Origin: Polyodon spathula
Taxonomy: Eukaryota > Chordata > Actinopteri > Acipenseriformes > Polyodontidae
DNA length: 64,000 bases
Assembly: GCF_017654505.1 (NCBI RefSeq)
Contig: NC_054536.1
Coordinates: 12,949,794-13,013,793 of the forward strand
Reading direction: 5' to 3'
The notes under the pieces: generated by a model
Told to the model about the DNA's origin: nothing
The model's input: only the letters and a program-made list of their open reading frames with translations
Database searches by the model: none
In this document: positions 50,101 through 62,074 of the stretch, in pieces
How positions within the stretch are numbered: position 1 is the stretch's first letter
Layout of the letters: every line of letters starts with the position of its first letter
Position numbers and translations under genes: made by a program

Positions 50101-52384
50101 AAATAGGTTATGTATTATTCATTATAACTAGCAGACAGTACACAGTATTTAAAATACGTAAAGCATTTATAATCATTTAGTTGCTGAAGATGTAGGGAAT
50201 GCTAATAGTAAGAGAACAGGAGTCACTGTCAACACTTAACTGAACAAATTATTTTAGGAAAATGGGATTTAAAAACCATTTAGGTTTATACATTACAGGC
50301 ACAGAAACTGATTCATAACATAGAAGTATTCTGTGGCCATTTCATTAAACAGTTTTGTGTACAAATACAATAAACAACACAGCAAATTCTAAGGAAGATA
50401 CAATTATTTTCGGTATGAGGGCATTTTAACAATAATCTTCTCCTATGAGAATTTGGAAAACAAAAGATAAAACTAAAAGCTAAATTTTCAAAAAATAGTT
50501 TTAGTTTAACTTTTATTATGCCCTATTTTCTAAAGTGCAAAATAACAAAACAAACAAAAGCTGTGATAGCATTAAATAATGGCACACAGTCAGCAAAGTT
50601 TTTTCTTATTCGGTCCTTTTTAAAAACCTCTATAAACATAGGAGAACCATAATTACAATCACAGCCGAGCGTTAGTTATACCCTTCGAGCTCCTGCTGGA
50701 AAAAGAGTACTTTTCTTTTCCATCCCCTAGCAGAAGTTCAAAGAGATGCAGGTTTATTTAGCCAGTCATCAGATATGGCCCTGATTGTACAAACACCAAT
50801 ACTTCTTTCAAAGCACATTGTGTATTTAAAACGTCAGCACTGCAGCTTCTAAAGATTTGCAATGCATTTTCTTTTTTTTTAATTTTTATAAAAGGCTCAA
50901 TCTGCACTAGAACTCTGTAATAAAAAGTTGCAAAGCATCTTTGCAAAGTAACGCAAAACACACACTATGCAATATACTGTTAAAATGCAAGAAAACAAAA
51001 GCAGGCATCATAACTATTTAACAAATAAACATACACACATGTTTGTGCTTTCCCACAGGTTTTATGCAGCACACTCTAAGGCTCTATCTCTGAGTCACAA
51101 AAGAGGTGAAACTTATATTACAGCAATTTCTTTGTGAATAAATTACAGAAACCATCCCTTCATTTAGCAATTGCTTCTCAGGTGAGCAATATAATCATTT
51201 CACAGGATTAGTAAACGACAGGTAAATAAACATTCACTCCCTGATAGAGAGGCTGCTATGTGATTTGAATAAAAACAGGTATTTCAGCTAAAGAGTGTTT
51301 GCAGATAACAAGCAGTCCTAACCAGGCTGCCTACCACATTTTCACACCACTTTTAAGTGAGCATTAATGTAGCCAACATAATGTGACAGATGCTGCTGTA
51401 TCTTTAGTCTCAGGGGAAAAAAGTGAAATTTGTGATGAACGTTCTAACTTTAGTCAGCCCTTTAGCTGAAAGACTGGTCCTTTGTTTTCATATAGATTAG
51501 TTAAAAGCTGTAGAAAGTATTTGACTGTTTGCAGTTTGGCAGAAAGGTGGGTCAGCTGTTTTTTGTACCTTCTGGACTAAGCAACAATTGTCAATAAAAT
51601 TCTGAAAGGGGGAACGGTTTTGTGTTGTTTTTGTCATCTTACATTGGAATTTACAATATATTTTATCCTACCTTCTTTCTGGTCTATTTTACAAACAAAA
51701 TCGAATTTTAAAATTGTCACACACAAAACAAACAAAAATATGCAAAAGTGTTCCCTGTGTAATTCATTACGGTTTTTTTTTTTTTTTTTTACACACTAGT
51801 AATCAGTCACTACAAACCATGCCTGAAAAAAAATAAAGTTTGCAGTTCCAGTGGCAACTAATAACTCTTTGCATAAGATGGACTACGCTTCAAGAAATGT
51901 TCACACAAAGATTCTGCATTTCGTATAATCTGTGTTGTGGCCTGGCGTCTCATGAATTTAAATAGTGATACAATTAATAGATCACACTGTATATGTCAAT
52001 AGCAGTGTTGTAGCAGGATGGTTCAGTATGTTTCCAGCTGTATATTCTGCAGGAAGTCACCATTATCACAATTCTATATTTACCTGTAAATAATACAGGT
52101 GCATTACTGTCCAGCTGTCAAAGGGAATCATGCAACCAATGGCCGCTCAGTAAATTCAAATACTCTATACACGGTTTCAGTTTTGATATTTGTTTTTCAA
52201 CCCCCCCTTTTAAAGGACATACCAGAACCATCGGGGAGCCAAGATATTTACCCAGACACATTATTGGTGGGGTGATGTACCTTATCCGACATGTCCTTCC
52301 TTCCTTGACCGTATTCACAGTATCCGTCAACACACAGAATGAATCGCGCAAATCTAGGATGTTATCAGCAGGAGCAAATGTCCA

Positions 52385-52406
52385 GAGACAGACAGACAGA
52401 CAGACA

Positions 52407-52463
<57 letters not shown>
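52385..52463. repeat. (GACA)n(CA)n microsatellite beside exon 1 donor
   Basis: About five GACA units, then about 29 CA units. On the gene's strand this is a TG tract starting 28 bases after exon 1, just inside intron 1. Confidence 0.95.
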
Positions 52464-52464
<1 letters not shown>

Positions 52465-52490
52465 GGCAAAAACAGTAATATCTTACTCAC

Positions 52491-52511
52491 CTCCGTAAAA
52501 AAATTATCCAT
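52491..52511 (-). CDS. myo10: myosin-X exon 1, coding part (MDNFFTE)
   Basis: The minus strand reads ATGGATAATTTTTTTACGGAG|gtgagt: Met-Asp-Asn-Phe-Phe-Thr-Glu followed by a strong splice donor, phase 0. MDNFFTE is the N-terminus of vertebrate myosin-X as I know it, and exon 2 continues it without a frame break. The start is supported by an in-frame TAA twelve bases upstream and a good initiation context (A at -3, G at +4). The exon continues upstream into 5' UTR of unknown length, probably some hundreds of bases toward 53000. I see no CpG island, TATA box or other decisive promoter sign there. Confidence 0.92.
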
Positions 52512-53100
52512 GCTTTTTTCTTAATCCAGATATATTACAGTCTGCAAAAGTCCGGCTGGATTATACATTAATGCTGTATATAAAACGTTAATGAAGAGTC
52601 ATCTCCGACATTACCAGTTACTAATATTCTTCTCCAGACCAAAAGTCAGAACATAAAGCATCCACAAAGAATCCTTTGTTTCAGAAGTTCCTTATAAGCA
52701 TTTACAAAAAAAAAAAAAAAAGTGGCACGTTTTGTTTCTCCCCCTATGGAACAATAGTATCCTCTCAGTGTTTCACACAACAATTCGATTTAAAGAAAAA
52801 TAAAATGTTTTCTATAGCACTTTGTCTGACTACACTAAACACAGGCACACGTTCTCGCACTGTCAAGTACTGAAGTATATGTATGTAGTTCTCAAGGAAA
52901 ACTCCGGGGCTGACTCTACTGTGCAACTTGGAGCTCCACCCAGGTCGTTTTGAAATTTAAACCAATCTCCTGAATAAGTTACTTTGCTCCGCCTGTGGGG
53001 AACCAGAACACACAGCTTCTGTTGCCTTTGCTAGGTCTGGGTACAGCTACACACGTCATCTATACTAATACTGTATAGAATGAGCAATTATACCTGTAGT
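52512..53100 (-). promoter_or_regulatory. probable 5' UTR and promoter region of myosin-X
   Basis: Placed here only because exon 1's start codon is at 52511. The first in-frame upstream codon that matters is the TAA at -12. The transcription start cannot be read from sequence. An A16-like run sits near 52707-52722. Low CpG density argues against a CpG-island promoter in this stretch. Confidence 0.4.
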
Positions 53101-53191
53101 ACCGCTGATTCAAATGAGTTCATACTGAAAGTAAACAACTGCTATATTGCCAGCGTTTTCGTGTTTGCCTATATACATATTGTCTACGTGT

Positions 53192-53200
<9 letters not shown>

Positions 53201-53222
<22 letters not shown>
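53201..53222. repeat. poly-A run
   Basis: About 25 A residues beginning just before 53200. No adjacent retroelement body recognised on either side. Confidence 0.85.
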
Positions 53223-53226
<4 letters not shown>

Positions 53227-53673
53227 CGACAAATAAACCATAATTTGACTTCATCCCTCCCTAAACGCTACACGTTATTTATCAAAAATTGTGTTGCCAA
53301 AGACCACAATTTGTAACTCATATCAACGTTTTCCTGTCATGGCTTTTTAAATTTTGTATCACAATAACTCAACAAAACAATAACTGTACAGTATAGGTTT
53401 ACATCAAGTAGATGCTTTTGGAAAACCATGCATGCAGTTCAAAGCTAATATACTGTTCCTGGTTTAAACAAAACCTGGACTGTTAGGAAGTGATTTAGGA
53501 CAAGGATTGAAAACCTCTGAGATAATTAATATAATTCTGTGAGGGAAGGAGGTTATTAGTGACCCCTTCTGCTTCTCAGCTCCTTTAATTTGGTAAGGAG
53601 AGGTAAGTACCTTCCTACAAACTGCTGGTTTACTTTCTTTTAAGAATTGTAATATATTATATATTAATATATA

Positions 53674-53675
<2 letters not shown>

Positions 53676-53721
<46 letters not shown>
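53676..53721. repeat. (TA)n microsatellite
   Basis: About 23 TA units. The Tc1-like end starts immediately after; Tc1/mariner elements insert at TA, so the tract is a natural target. Confidence 0.93.
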
Positions 53722-53725
<4 letters not shown>

Positions 53726-53727
<2 letters not shown>

Positions 53728-54093
53728 GTACTGTGCAAAAGTTTTAGGCAGATGTGAAAAAATGCTGTAAAGTAAGAATGCTTTCAAAAATAGACATGTT
53801 AATAGTTTATATTTATCAATTAACAAAATGTGAAGAGAGTGAACAGAAGAAAAATCTACATCAAATCCATATTTGGTGTGACCACCCTTTGCCTTCAAAA
53901 CAGCATCAATTCTTCTAGGTACACTTGCACAAAGTCAGGGATTTTGTAGGTATATAGTCAGATGTATGATTAAACAATTATACCAGACAGGTGCTAATGA
54001 TCATCAATTCAATACGTAGGTTGAAACACAATCATTAACTGAAACAGAAACAGCTGTGTAGGAGGAATAAAACTGGGTGAGGAACAGCCAAAC
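53726..54093 (+). mobile_element. Tc1/mariner element, 5' end only
   Basis: Starts CAGTACTGTGCAAAAG TTTTAGGC, a well-known Tc1-like terminus in fish and frogs, and continues through a long terminal repeat region (TTTGGTGTGACCACCC, CAAAACAGCATCAATTC) into 5' non-coding sequence, stopping at about 54093. The transposase gene and the other end are missing. Assignment is from recalled family sequence. Confidence 0.8.
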
Positions 54094-54219
54094 TATATAT
54101 ATATTTTGCATCGTACATTTTTGTCATGAAGATGGCAGTATGTATTTACAAATCTCAGACAAATTGGTCACAATGTTCAAAATATAGATGGGAACGTCTA
54201 TATGATCAATTAAAACCTA

Positions 54220-57200
54220 TTTAGGACCCATAAGATAGAGTACAGTAGAGGCAACATACAATGGATACATCCATTGACTGCTGTGAATAGTGCAGCTGGC
54301 AGCAATGGAAAGACCTCTGACAGGAGGAAATAGACTCCATTGGGGCTGGCAAGGGTTAGCTTCCCTTGTCGGCAGTATCCAGCTTTATGTTTTCCAAGGT
54401 AAGCAGGACGCTGGAGACACCCGCCCAAGGCTTCTAAAAAATTAAAGAGAAAAAATACCCCTAGAGTCTGCAAGAGGGGGGGCGCAAGATGACTCAACGT
54501 TGGATAACACGGTTTACAACTTAGGAACGGAAACGGATATGAGAATGGAGAGTACTTCACAAAAGACTAGTTCAAGATCTGCAGTTAGCAAAGACATGGA
54601 ACTCCAGGTTTGTGTCTGCGGCTGGAGCAAGGTGACAATGGTCAGGGGTTTGAAGATTCATCAAGGGAGAATGAAATGCTTGAGCGAGAAGGGACAAGGG
54701 CCTCGTATTGATCAGTACTTCTTACGAAGTCAGTCAAGTCAGGAGATTTAATTCTTAGTTAGAGAAAGGAGGCAGCTGAGGAAGAAATGGGGAAGAGCAG
54801 AACAAAGTCAGAAGGAGGGACTCAATCTGTTACAAAGGGTCCTAAAAGAACATTGGAACATTGCACAGAGCTGAGCACCTATGGAAACGCTACAAAAAGA
54901 AGGAGCATGTGATAACTAACTTTTATAACGATCCATTCAAATTTGTAAAGATATTCACCAGTGGGAAAATTGACACACTAAAAGCATCTAAGTCTGAGCT
55001 GGAGAGATATTTAGAGGACACACATACAGATTCAAAATGGCAAAATTCCTTCAGACATTCCACCTATCAATCCACCAGAATACCAAATGGAGGACTGTGC
55101 ATCTAAGTAGAAAGAAGTAGAGCAAGCTATGAAAAAAGCAAGGGTTTGACCTATTAAAGAACTGCTTTATTGACACTTCAGTACAAAAAGCTGGCATTCC
55201 AGGTTTCCCAGGATGCTTAGAACGCGTAATCTGGCAACAAATTAAATCCACTAAAAAGCAGAGGAAGGAGCTTCATGTGACATTCCTGGATTTGGCTAAT
55301 GCATATGGTTCAGTGCCACATGAACTTCTTTGGGCGGCATTTGATTTTTTCAGCGTACCAATGACAATAACACATTTAGTGATGGCCTACTTTGGAGAAC
55401 TTCAGAATTCAACACTACATGGCAATGGCTAGAAGTTGGAATAATGGCAGGATATACCATTTCTCCACTGGCTTTTATCATGGCAATGGAAGTAATTATT
55501 AGGGCATCAAAATGTATAGTAGGAAGAGAGCGCTTGGCTTCTGGAATGTGACTTCCACCAATTCGAGCATACATGGATGACATGAAAACAATGACTACAA
55601 CAGTAGCCCGCACTAATCGGTTAGTGGGCAAATTAACCAATAATATTGACTGGGCACAAATGCAATTCAAGCCCACTAAATCAAGGAGCATCTCTATAAT
55701 TAAAGGTAAAGTAGTAGATAAAAGGTTCGACATTAATGGTGAGGGAATACCAACAGTGTCCGAGAAGCCAGTGAAAAGTCTAGGGAGATGGTACGACGGG
55801 GATCTAAAGGACACAGTTCGTGTGGGTGAAGTTAGACAACAAGCAATGGAAGGGTTGAAGAGTATAGACAGCAGCGCTTTGCCAGGCAAACTGAAACTCT
55901 GGTGTTTTCAGTTTGGTCTTCTGCCAAGACTGCTGTGGCCACTGACTGTGTATGAGGTTTACTTGACAACAGTTGAGAAGCTGGAAGGTTTAATCAGTTC
56001 ATACATCAGGAAATGGTTGGGAGTTCCACGCTGCCTCAGTAGAATGGGACTTTATGGTAAAGGAATACTGCAGCTATCAGTCTCTGCTCTAATTGAGGAG
56101 TTTAAGTGCATCAAAGTCTGACTGGACATGACAGTAGTAGATTCACGCGACAAATGCGTAAGGGGGACAGCACCTGTGTTGAAAACTGGAAGAAAATGGG
56201 CGGCAAAGAAAGCTGTAGAAGATGCTAAGGCTTCCCTTCAAATCGGAGCTATTATGGGGCAAGTTCAGCATGGAAGAGGGGGTCTTGGTCTCAGTTCAGC
56301 TCCTCCTTCATGGCACAAGGCAACCCCAGCTCAACGGAGGAAGCTGGTAGTCAACGAGATGCAAAAGCAGGAGGAGAGGATCAGGTGTGTAATGGCCATT
56401 TCCCAGGCCAAGCAGGGAGAATGGATGAGATGGGAAAGTGTGGAACAGCGCAAGATTGGCTGGCAAGACCTATGGATAATGGAACAGCGCAGGATCAGTA
56501 TCCTCATCAGATCAACATATGATGTTCTCCCATTACCACAGAACCTAAACCTCTGGGTGGGTGAGGATCTCTCATGTCCTTTGTATTTATCACCTGCAAC
56601 ATTTAAGGCACATTTTGACAGGATGTAAGGTGGGTCTTAGCCAAGGACGATTTACTTGGAGCCATGACCAGGTGCTGCGATGTTTGGCGTTAGCATTAGT
56701 AGACAAGTACAACCTGATCAATAAGTTGCCACCAGTTCCATCAAAGCATTGCCCATAAAAGACAATATTCCTCCTTCCAGGAGAGCAACCACCAGGAAAA
56801 GGTGTTAAAACCAAGCCTCGGCCAGGACAACTGGAAGCTGCTAGAGACTGGAAGATGCTGGCAGATGATGTCCAATGGTTTATTTGGTGGTTAGTGGTGG
56901 CTGAGATTGCCACCACTAACCTTCAACCAGACATTGTCTTGTGGTCTGGATCAGCATGTCTTGTTCATCTGGTAGAGTTAACAGTGCCGTGGGAGGATGC
57001 TATGGATGATGCATATGAGAAGAAAAAACTTCGGTATGATGAAGCGTAACAGCAAGGATGGAGAGTCCGAGTTTACCCAGTGGAGGTGGGTTGTTGAGGA
57101 TTTGTGGCACACTCTACAACCCGCTTTCTCAGAGATGTTGGGTTCAGTGGCTAAGAGTTGCATCGCACAGTGAAGAACTTATCTGAAGCAGCAGAAAGGA

Positions 57201-57742
57201 GCAGCAACTGGCTGTGGTTAAGATGGAAAGATTCTGGATGGGGATCTCAAGCACAATAGAAAGAAAGCAATGCTGATGTACAGGCAAATAAGGTGGGCTG
57301 AGTTGAATGGGGGATGTAGGGTGGTGATGCTGGGACGCCAGAGTCACTGTTGAGCACTCTTGAGGTGATTTGGGCTAGTCGACGAAACACAGAGGACAGA
57401 AGGTGCCCACTTGAAGACTCTAGAGATAACCCTACTTAGCTCAATCCAAACAGTTGTCATGCTGATGTGCTGGAGAGACCGCACTGTGGTTGATCGCCGG
57501 AGCCAACATTGCAGTTCAGCCATCAATACTAGGCAGAAGGATATCTACATCAACAGTTAGAAAGAAGCGCAAATGGATGGAGATGCAGATGGATCATATT
57601 AGTTTACTGTAAATATACGTCTTAGTTGGTGCTTATCTTGGCAAGAGCTGAGTTCAAATCAGCATGAACTTTTTAACATCTACTCTCATGTAATGGAAAT
57701 CATAACATAAGGCACATGGTAGTAAAAAAACAACAAAAAAAT
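54220..57742 (+). mobile_element. LINE with restriction-like endonuclease (R2/R4/NeSL/Hero group), inactive
   Basis: About 3.5 kb: a 5' UTR-like stretch, a single long ORF (broken) with N-terminal zinc finger, reverse transcriptase, CCHC-like motif and PD-(D/E)XK-type endonuclease, a 3' UTR of about 450 bp, and an A-rich end near 57725-57742. Finger, RT, CCHC, then endonuclease at the C-terminus is the architecture of early-branching LINEs (R2, R4, NeSL, Hero, CRE), unlike the AP-endonuclease-first LINEs elsewhere in this window. Clade not decided. A fragment of the same family lies at 19322-19657. Confidence 0.85.
54500..57240 (+). pseudogene. zinc finger / RT / restriction-like endonuclease polyprotein, broken
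   Basis: Segments in order: finger CVCGWSKVTMVRGLKIHQGR with a following Cys (54500-54751); linker KDPFKFVK-like motif (54857-55106); RT parts AGIPGFPGCLE, TFLDLANAYGSVPHELLW (Asp of motif A), GIMAGYTISPLAF, AYMDDMKTMTT (catalytic DD, 55567-55605), KSLGRWYDGDLKD, GLLPRLLWPLTVYEV (to 56121); linker GQVQHGRGGLGLSS and AKQGEWMRWE (56128-56628); CCHC remnant CPLYLSPATF / HILTGC with one Cys replaced by Tyr; endonuclease QPDIVLWS and LVELTVPWEDAM with a following KKK (56855-57049). RT motifs 0-2 are deleted near 55145-55165. There are in-frame stops (for example 56119, 57047) and frameshifts (about 56590). Dead copy. Confidence 0.85.
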
Positions 57743-59819
57743 GTTTATATCAGACAAGTAACGTTATAAAAACTAATATTTTCAGTGAATGCTATTTTAC
57801 ATATTTGTAGGGAATACAGATTTGTTTTTTAAACGTTGTGTTACTGTATTTTTTTAAATGGTAGAACTATTTTTCTCAAACTGATTTTTTCTTTGATAAA
57901 GACTTATCATAAAAATGTTTGTTTAATTTTATAATTTTCTGCTTACAGGGCTAAAAGAGTACTGAGAACTATACCTTAATAATGCTATACCTCTTAAACT
58001 ATTCAAAGTCCACCCCCCCCCCACCCCCCACTTTTTAAAAAAAATTAAAAAATAACAGTGATTCCCTCCACTGTGTAGTGTGGCTGTTACATCCATGTCA
58101 TCATAAAAATCAACCTACACAGTAACTACTTGTCAGAAAGGCTGGGAAACACCCATTTACAGGGAGACAGCAGGCCCATATAAAGATAGATAAAGGTATT
58201 CAATACAGTTATCTTCTCCTGGCATTCCATTGCATGGCTCCAAAGTAACAATTAAACCATTGCAACCTTTAATATATTTATTTGCATACTTGCCGACAGC
58301 ATTTTTCTTAATTAGCAACATTGTTTCATAAGACAGAAACTTACAATATATGTCTATGGAATTCAAAGAAGAATTAACACCAAGATCTAATTACTGTAGC
58401 AGGAATGTTTACTGCATTAACTTGTTCATGGAATGACTGACCCTTGGGTTATATTTTGTTACCAGTAAGACTAGTCAGGTTAGGGTGAGGATGTACCTGT
58501 TGTGTATATATAAAAGAAAGCTAGGTCAAAGTTACACCCAACAAAAGAGCGTTATCCTAGCTAACATTTTTCATACCCTCACACTTCTAACCCGATCAAT
58601 GTAGTGAATTTAACATTACATTCTCTGCTGCCCCTCGAGGGATAACAGCAGCTGGCAAAATAATGCATTTCTATATGCCAAAATGTTTCACCATGGGAAA
58701 TAGTTAGTAGTGTTAATATAATAGCAAATCAACAATGCACACTAATGAACTACAGTATCTTGGGGACAGTATTATTATATCTACAAAGCACTAGGGAGAC
58801 ATCCTAAACAGGATATTGTTTCAATTGCAGGAGCTCGCTCTGTTATGCGCTTGTAACATGATAATCCCTGGAGATTAAAGACTAAAGTCAATCGCTACTT
58901 TTATTCTGACAAAATATAGTCATAGAAAAGGTTTAGATTTCACTGACTATGAGGTAAAAAAAAGGTAATCTGAATGTAAAAAAAATGGGTTTGGGCTAAA
59001 ACAATGTTTTAAGGTGTAACATCAAGGTATCTGGGAGACCCCCTGATTTACCATCTCACATGTTAAGAGTATGGGCTGAATGTTTATCTTTGAATAAGTA
59101 TGTGTTACCCTTGATTCAAACAAAAAATATTTAATTCAGAAATAAAAATCTTTGTAAAGACTATAATAAAATATTGTTCAAAATATGCTCATGTTAATGT
59201 TATTTACCAATATCACAAAATAAGTCTGAATCATGTGTCACAAGGGACTATACAGTAATTGAGGTTGTGCACATTACTCTTTGTTTTGCTTTTGTATTTA
59301 TTATATTTAGTTATTTTGGCTTTTGCACTTGTCATGCTTCACATTTTATTTTCTTTATTACCCAAAGGGAGGCATGTTGTTGGTTATTTTGTATTGCTGT
59401 GTTATGTATTTATTGGTTTAGTATGTTTATTATTTGTAATACAGCACAAGTGAATAGAACAAGAAAATAGTCCCTTTTTTCCAAATGCAACCAGGTGTTT
59501 TCTAGCCCTTTCTGAATAGGTGAATATACTGGAACTACTGCTTCACCAAACTGCTGCTTATATTGTTCGAGTTGTGGTAATATATTGTGTGGAGTTGAAT
59601 AATCTTAATAATAATATCCCCCGGAAGTCGTAAGTAGCCTGCTAATGTTCTAATGGTTTTACTTGGTGCACCCTTCTAGGTGTTTTTAGGATAACTTTTG
59701 TACTGGGATATACTGAAAGGTGTTTTGAAGGTGGATTTGTAAATCATCTCAAAGTAAGCTGTATTCAATTGTATCATTTCCTGTATTAAAGCAATCCATT
59801 TAAAAAAAAAAAAAAAAGG
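57743..59819. other. no recognised gene
   Basis: 5' flank of the myosin gene beyond the LINE. Contains a C-rich tract (58013-58029) and an A15 run (about 59803-59817). The valine/leucine-rich short open frames near 59260-59460 are T-rich low-complexity sequence. Nothing else identified. Confidence 0.6.
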
Positions 59820-60925
59820 TCCGGGTGGTCAGTTTGAGTTCCAAAACAACCTGTGGGCAAAGGGTTATAAAGATAACTACTGTTGCCAGCAACTTTACAG
59901 CTTCCAGTAGCAGTACTAAACACTTTAGCAAATAGTGAAGAATGCCAGTACCAAACACTTTAATAAATAGAGCACAATACCAGTAACAGTACCAGTATGA
60001 AACACTTTAGCAAATAGTCCAGAATGCATACAAGGGTTACTATATGTGTTCCATAGAAACCATGAGCCTATCTGCACTCTCTCGGGGGTTATAAGCCAGG
60101 TTTACATTTGCCCTTTAGGAGAGGTCAAAGGTCACGGGCAATGACATTTTTTGATAGAGCATACATGAGTTACTATATGTGTTCCACAGTAACCGTGGCC
60201 TGATCTGCACTCTACAAGGAGCTATTACCAGTTTTGTAAGTTGATGATGTCATCCAATGTGGCAGCCATGTTTTTTTTTATTATAGCAACTTCCCTTGAA
60301 CAGCGTTTGAGATAACCACACTAGGATCATGTGTGCCAATTTTTGGTTCAATCGGACTAGTGATTTCAGAGACAAAGCTTTTTGTAAGCCAGTTTTTTAT
60401 GTTGATGATGTCATCCAATGTGGTCGCCTTGCTTTTTATTGCAGCAACTTCCCTTGGCCAAATCTTAAACAATCATACTAGGATCATGTGTGCCAATTTT
60501 TGTTTCAATTGGACTAGCAGTCTGGGAGAAGAAGATCTTTGTAGTTTGTGATTATGACGTCTGTACCATGTGATTATGATGTCATGCAGCATGGCAGCCA
60601 TACCACACAACTTATCAGCTTCTTACGAACACCAGTTAATCTTGCACTAGCCATCAACAAGTATACCAATTTTCAGCACTGTGGCAGTGGTTTTCGAAAG
60701 ACAAATTTTTACATTTAGGCAAAATGTTTTATTCAATCCAATATGGCGACCAAACCATTTGACCTACAACATATGTTCAATTAACATTTACCAACTTCCC
60801 TTAAGCATCTAACTTCTTACTGAATTTCGTCAGTTTTCAAGCAACTTTTGGCGGAAAGAATAATAAGAATAATCCCAGAAATAACAATAGGCTTCCCAGC
60901 CCTATGGGCCTGGAAGCCTAATTAT
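59820..60925 (+). mobile_element. composite repeat with internal tandem units and a terminal hairpin, class unknown
   Basis: Follows an A15 run. Contents: three short units built on CCAGTA-C and ACACTTTA-(C/T)AAATAG (59905-60030); a 133 bp direct duplication beginning GCATACA-G-GTTACTATATG (60027 and 60160); a direct duplication of about 170 bp with GTTGATGATGTCATCCAATG and ACTAGGATCATGTGTGCCAA (60240-60400 and 60404-60545); then a run of AATAA-like repeats and a hairpin at 60888-60920. Known repeat families with such hairpin ends exist, but I cannot assign this one. No protein-coding signal. Confidence 0.55.
60888..60920 (+). other. terminal hairpin
   Basis: Arms TAGGCTTCCCAGCCC (60888-60902) and GGGCCTGGAAGCCTA (60906-60920) pair over 13 of 15 positions around a 3-base loop. 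GC-rich in an AT-rich setting. Confidence 0.8.
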
Positions 60926-61992
60926 AAAAGCATATACTTGCCTGGAATTAACAGTAGTAGACCATGACACATGTACACCTGTATTTTTCAAAGATCAGCT
61001 TCATCAATACAGTACTTTATATAGAGCACCCTCTAGAGGTCTATGCGAATATATTAGATAATTATGCTTATTTTTTGGCCAAGGCAAAGTCCGACAGCAG
61101 CAATTTATACTTCTATTTTACATGTGTGCAACAGTAAGTTGTCTTTTCTGAGTGACAACAGTGACCTTTTATTGCACTTCAGTACAAAATATTAAAAGGA
61201 TATTATTAAAGTCTTTATTTTGTTTAGTCTTTTTAAACTTTAAGTTTAAGGAATTTTTTTCCTTATCATACTAAATTAGCAGTGACTCATTTATCTTGGA
61301 CTACAATAGGAATTTTAAATTTGACAGTTATGCTGTTATGCAATGCTATATGCAGATACAGTTTGCAAATAATACATTTGAAAACCACTGGGGTTGATCT
61401 AACTGGAACAAATGTCATAAAGAATCATGAAGTTTCTAAATCCTTTATTGCTTATTATGATTTCTATTTCAAAACCAATCAGGCAGCCATGCACAAGCAA
61501 ACATTACAGTATATAAATTTGATTCATTTGGAATAATAATATAAATATATAAATATATTAAAATAATGATATAAAACAGTAATGCATTGTATGGTGGTAG
61601 CGTATATATAAACAGCTATGCCGTTAATCAAAATCAGTTTGTTTTATGAATAGATTTTTATGGCAGATCCACAGATCGAATAGCAGCCTTTACTTTAGCT
61701 GTAAAGTATTTCATGAAAAAGCTATACTGAACAAGTATGGAAATACACCTCCATTGGTGTGTAAACTAAATGGAGTGTTATACCAAGCTTCACAATTGGA
61801 CAAGTGCATCTTAAGACATTGTCGCCTGTTTAAAAGGTTCAACAATTACCGTTGTCAGTATGACAACTTGTAATATAATGAAAGATTATGGTCTTATTGA
61901 ATGAAATGCTAAATTATACAACAATGGAAATAGAGTGGATAGTGCACCTGAAACAAAAGGACAATGTAGTTCTCATCAAGATCTATATATAT

Positions 61993-62023
<31 letters not shown>

Positions 62024-62030
62024 CTATATA
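60926..62030. other. no recognised gene
   Basis: AT-rich. Two open frames (61282-61536 and 61646-61873) have ordinary amino-acid composition but no similarity or splice context I recognise; I do not call them genes. A TA tract lies at about 61986-62022. Confidence 0.6.
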
Positions 62031-62074
62031 ATATATCAAGAATTACTAACAGTTCTTGATGATTGTCCTTTTGT

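Noticed and set aside
55350..55889. 179-codon minus-strand open frame
   Set aside because: Antisense shadow of the reverse-transcriptase region of the restriction-like-endonuclease LINE.
61282..61873. Two open frames of 75-84 codons
   Set aside because: Ordinary composition but no domain, no splice borders and no partner exons. Chance frames remain the simplest explanation.
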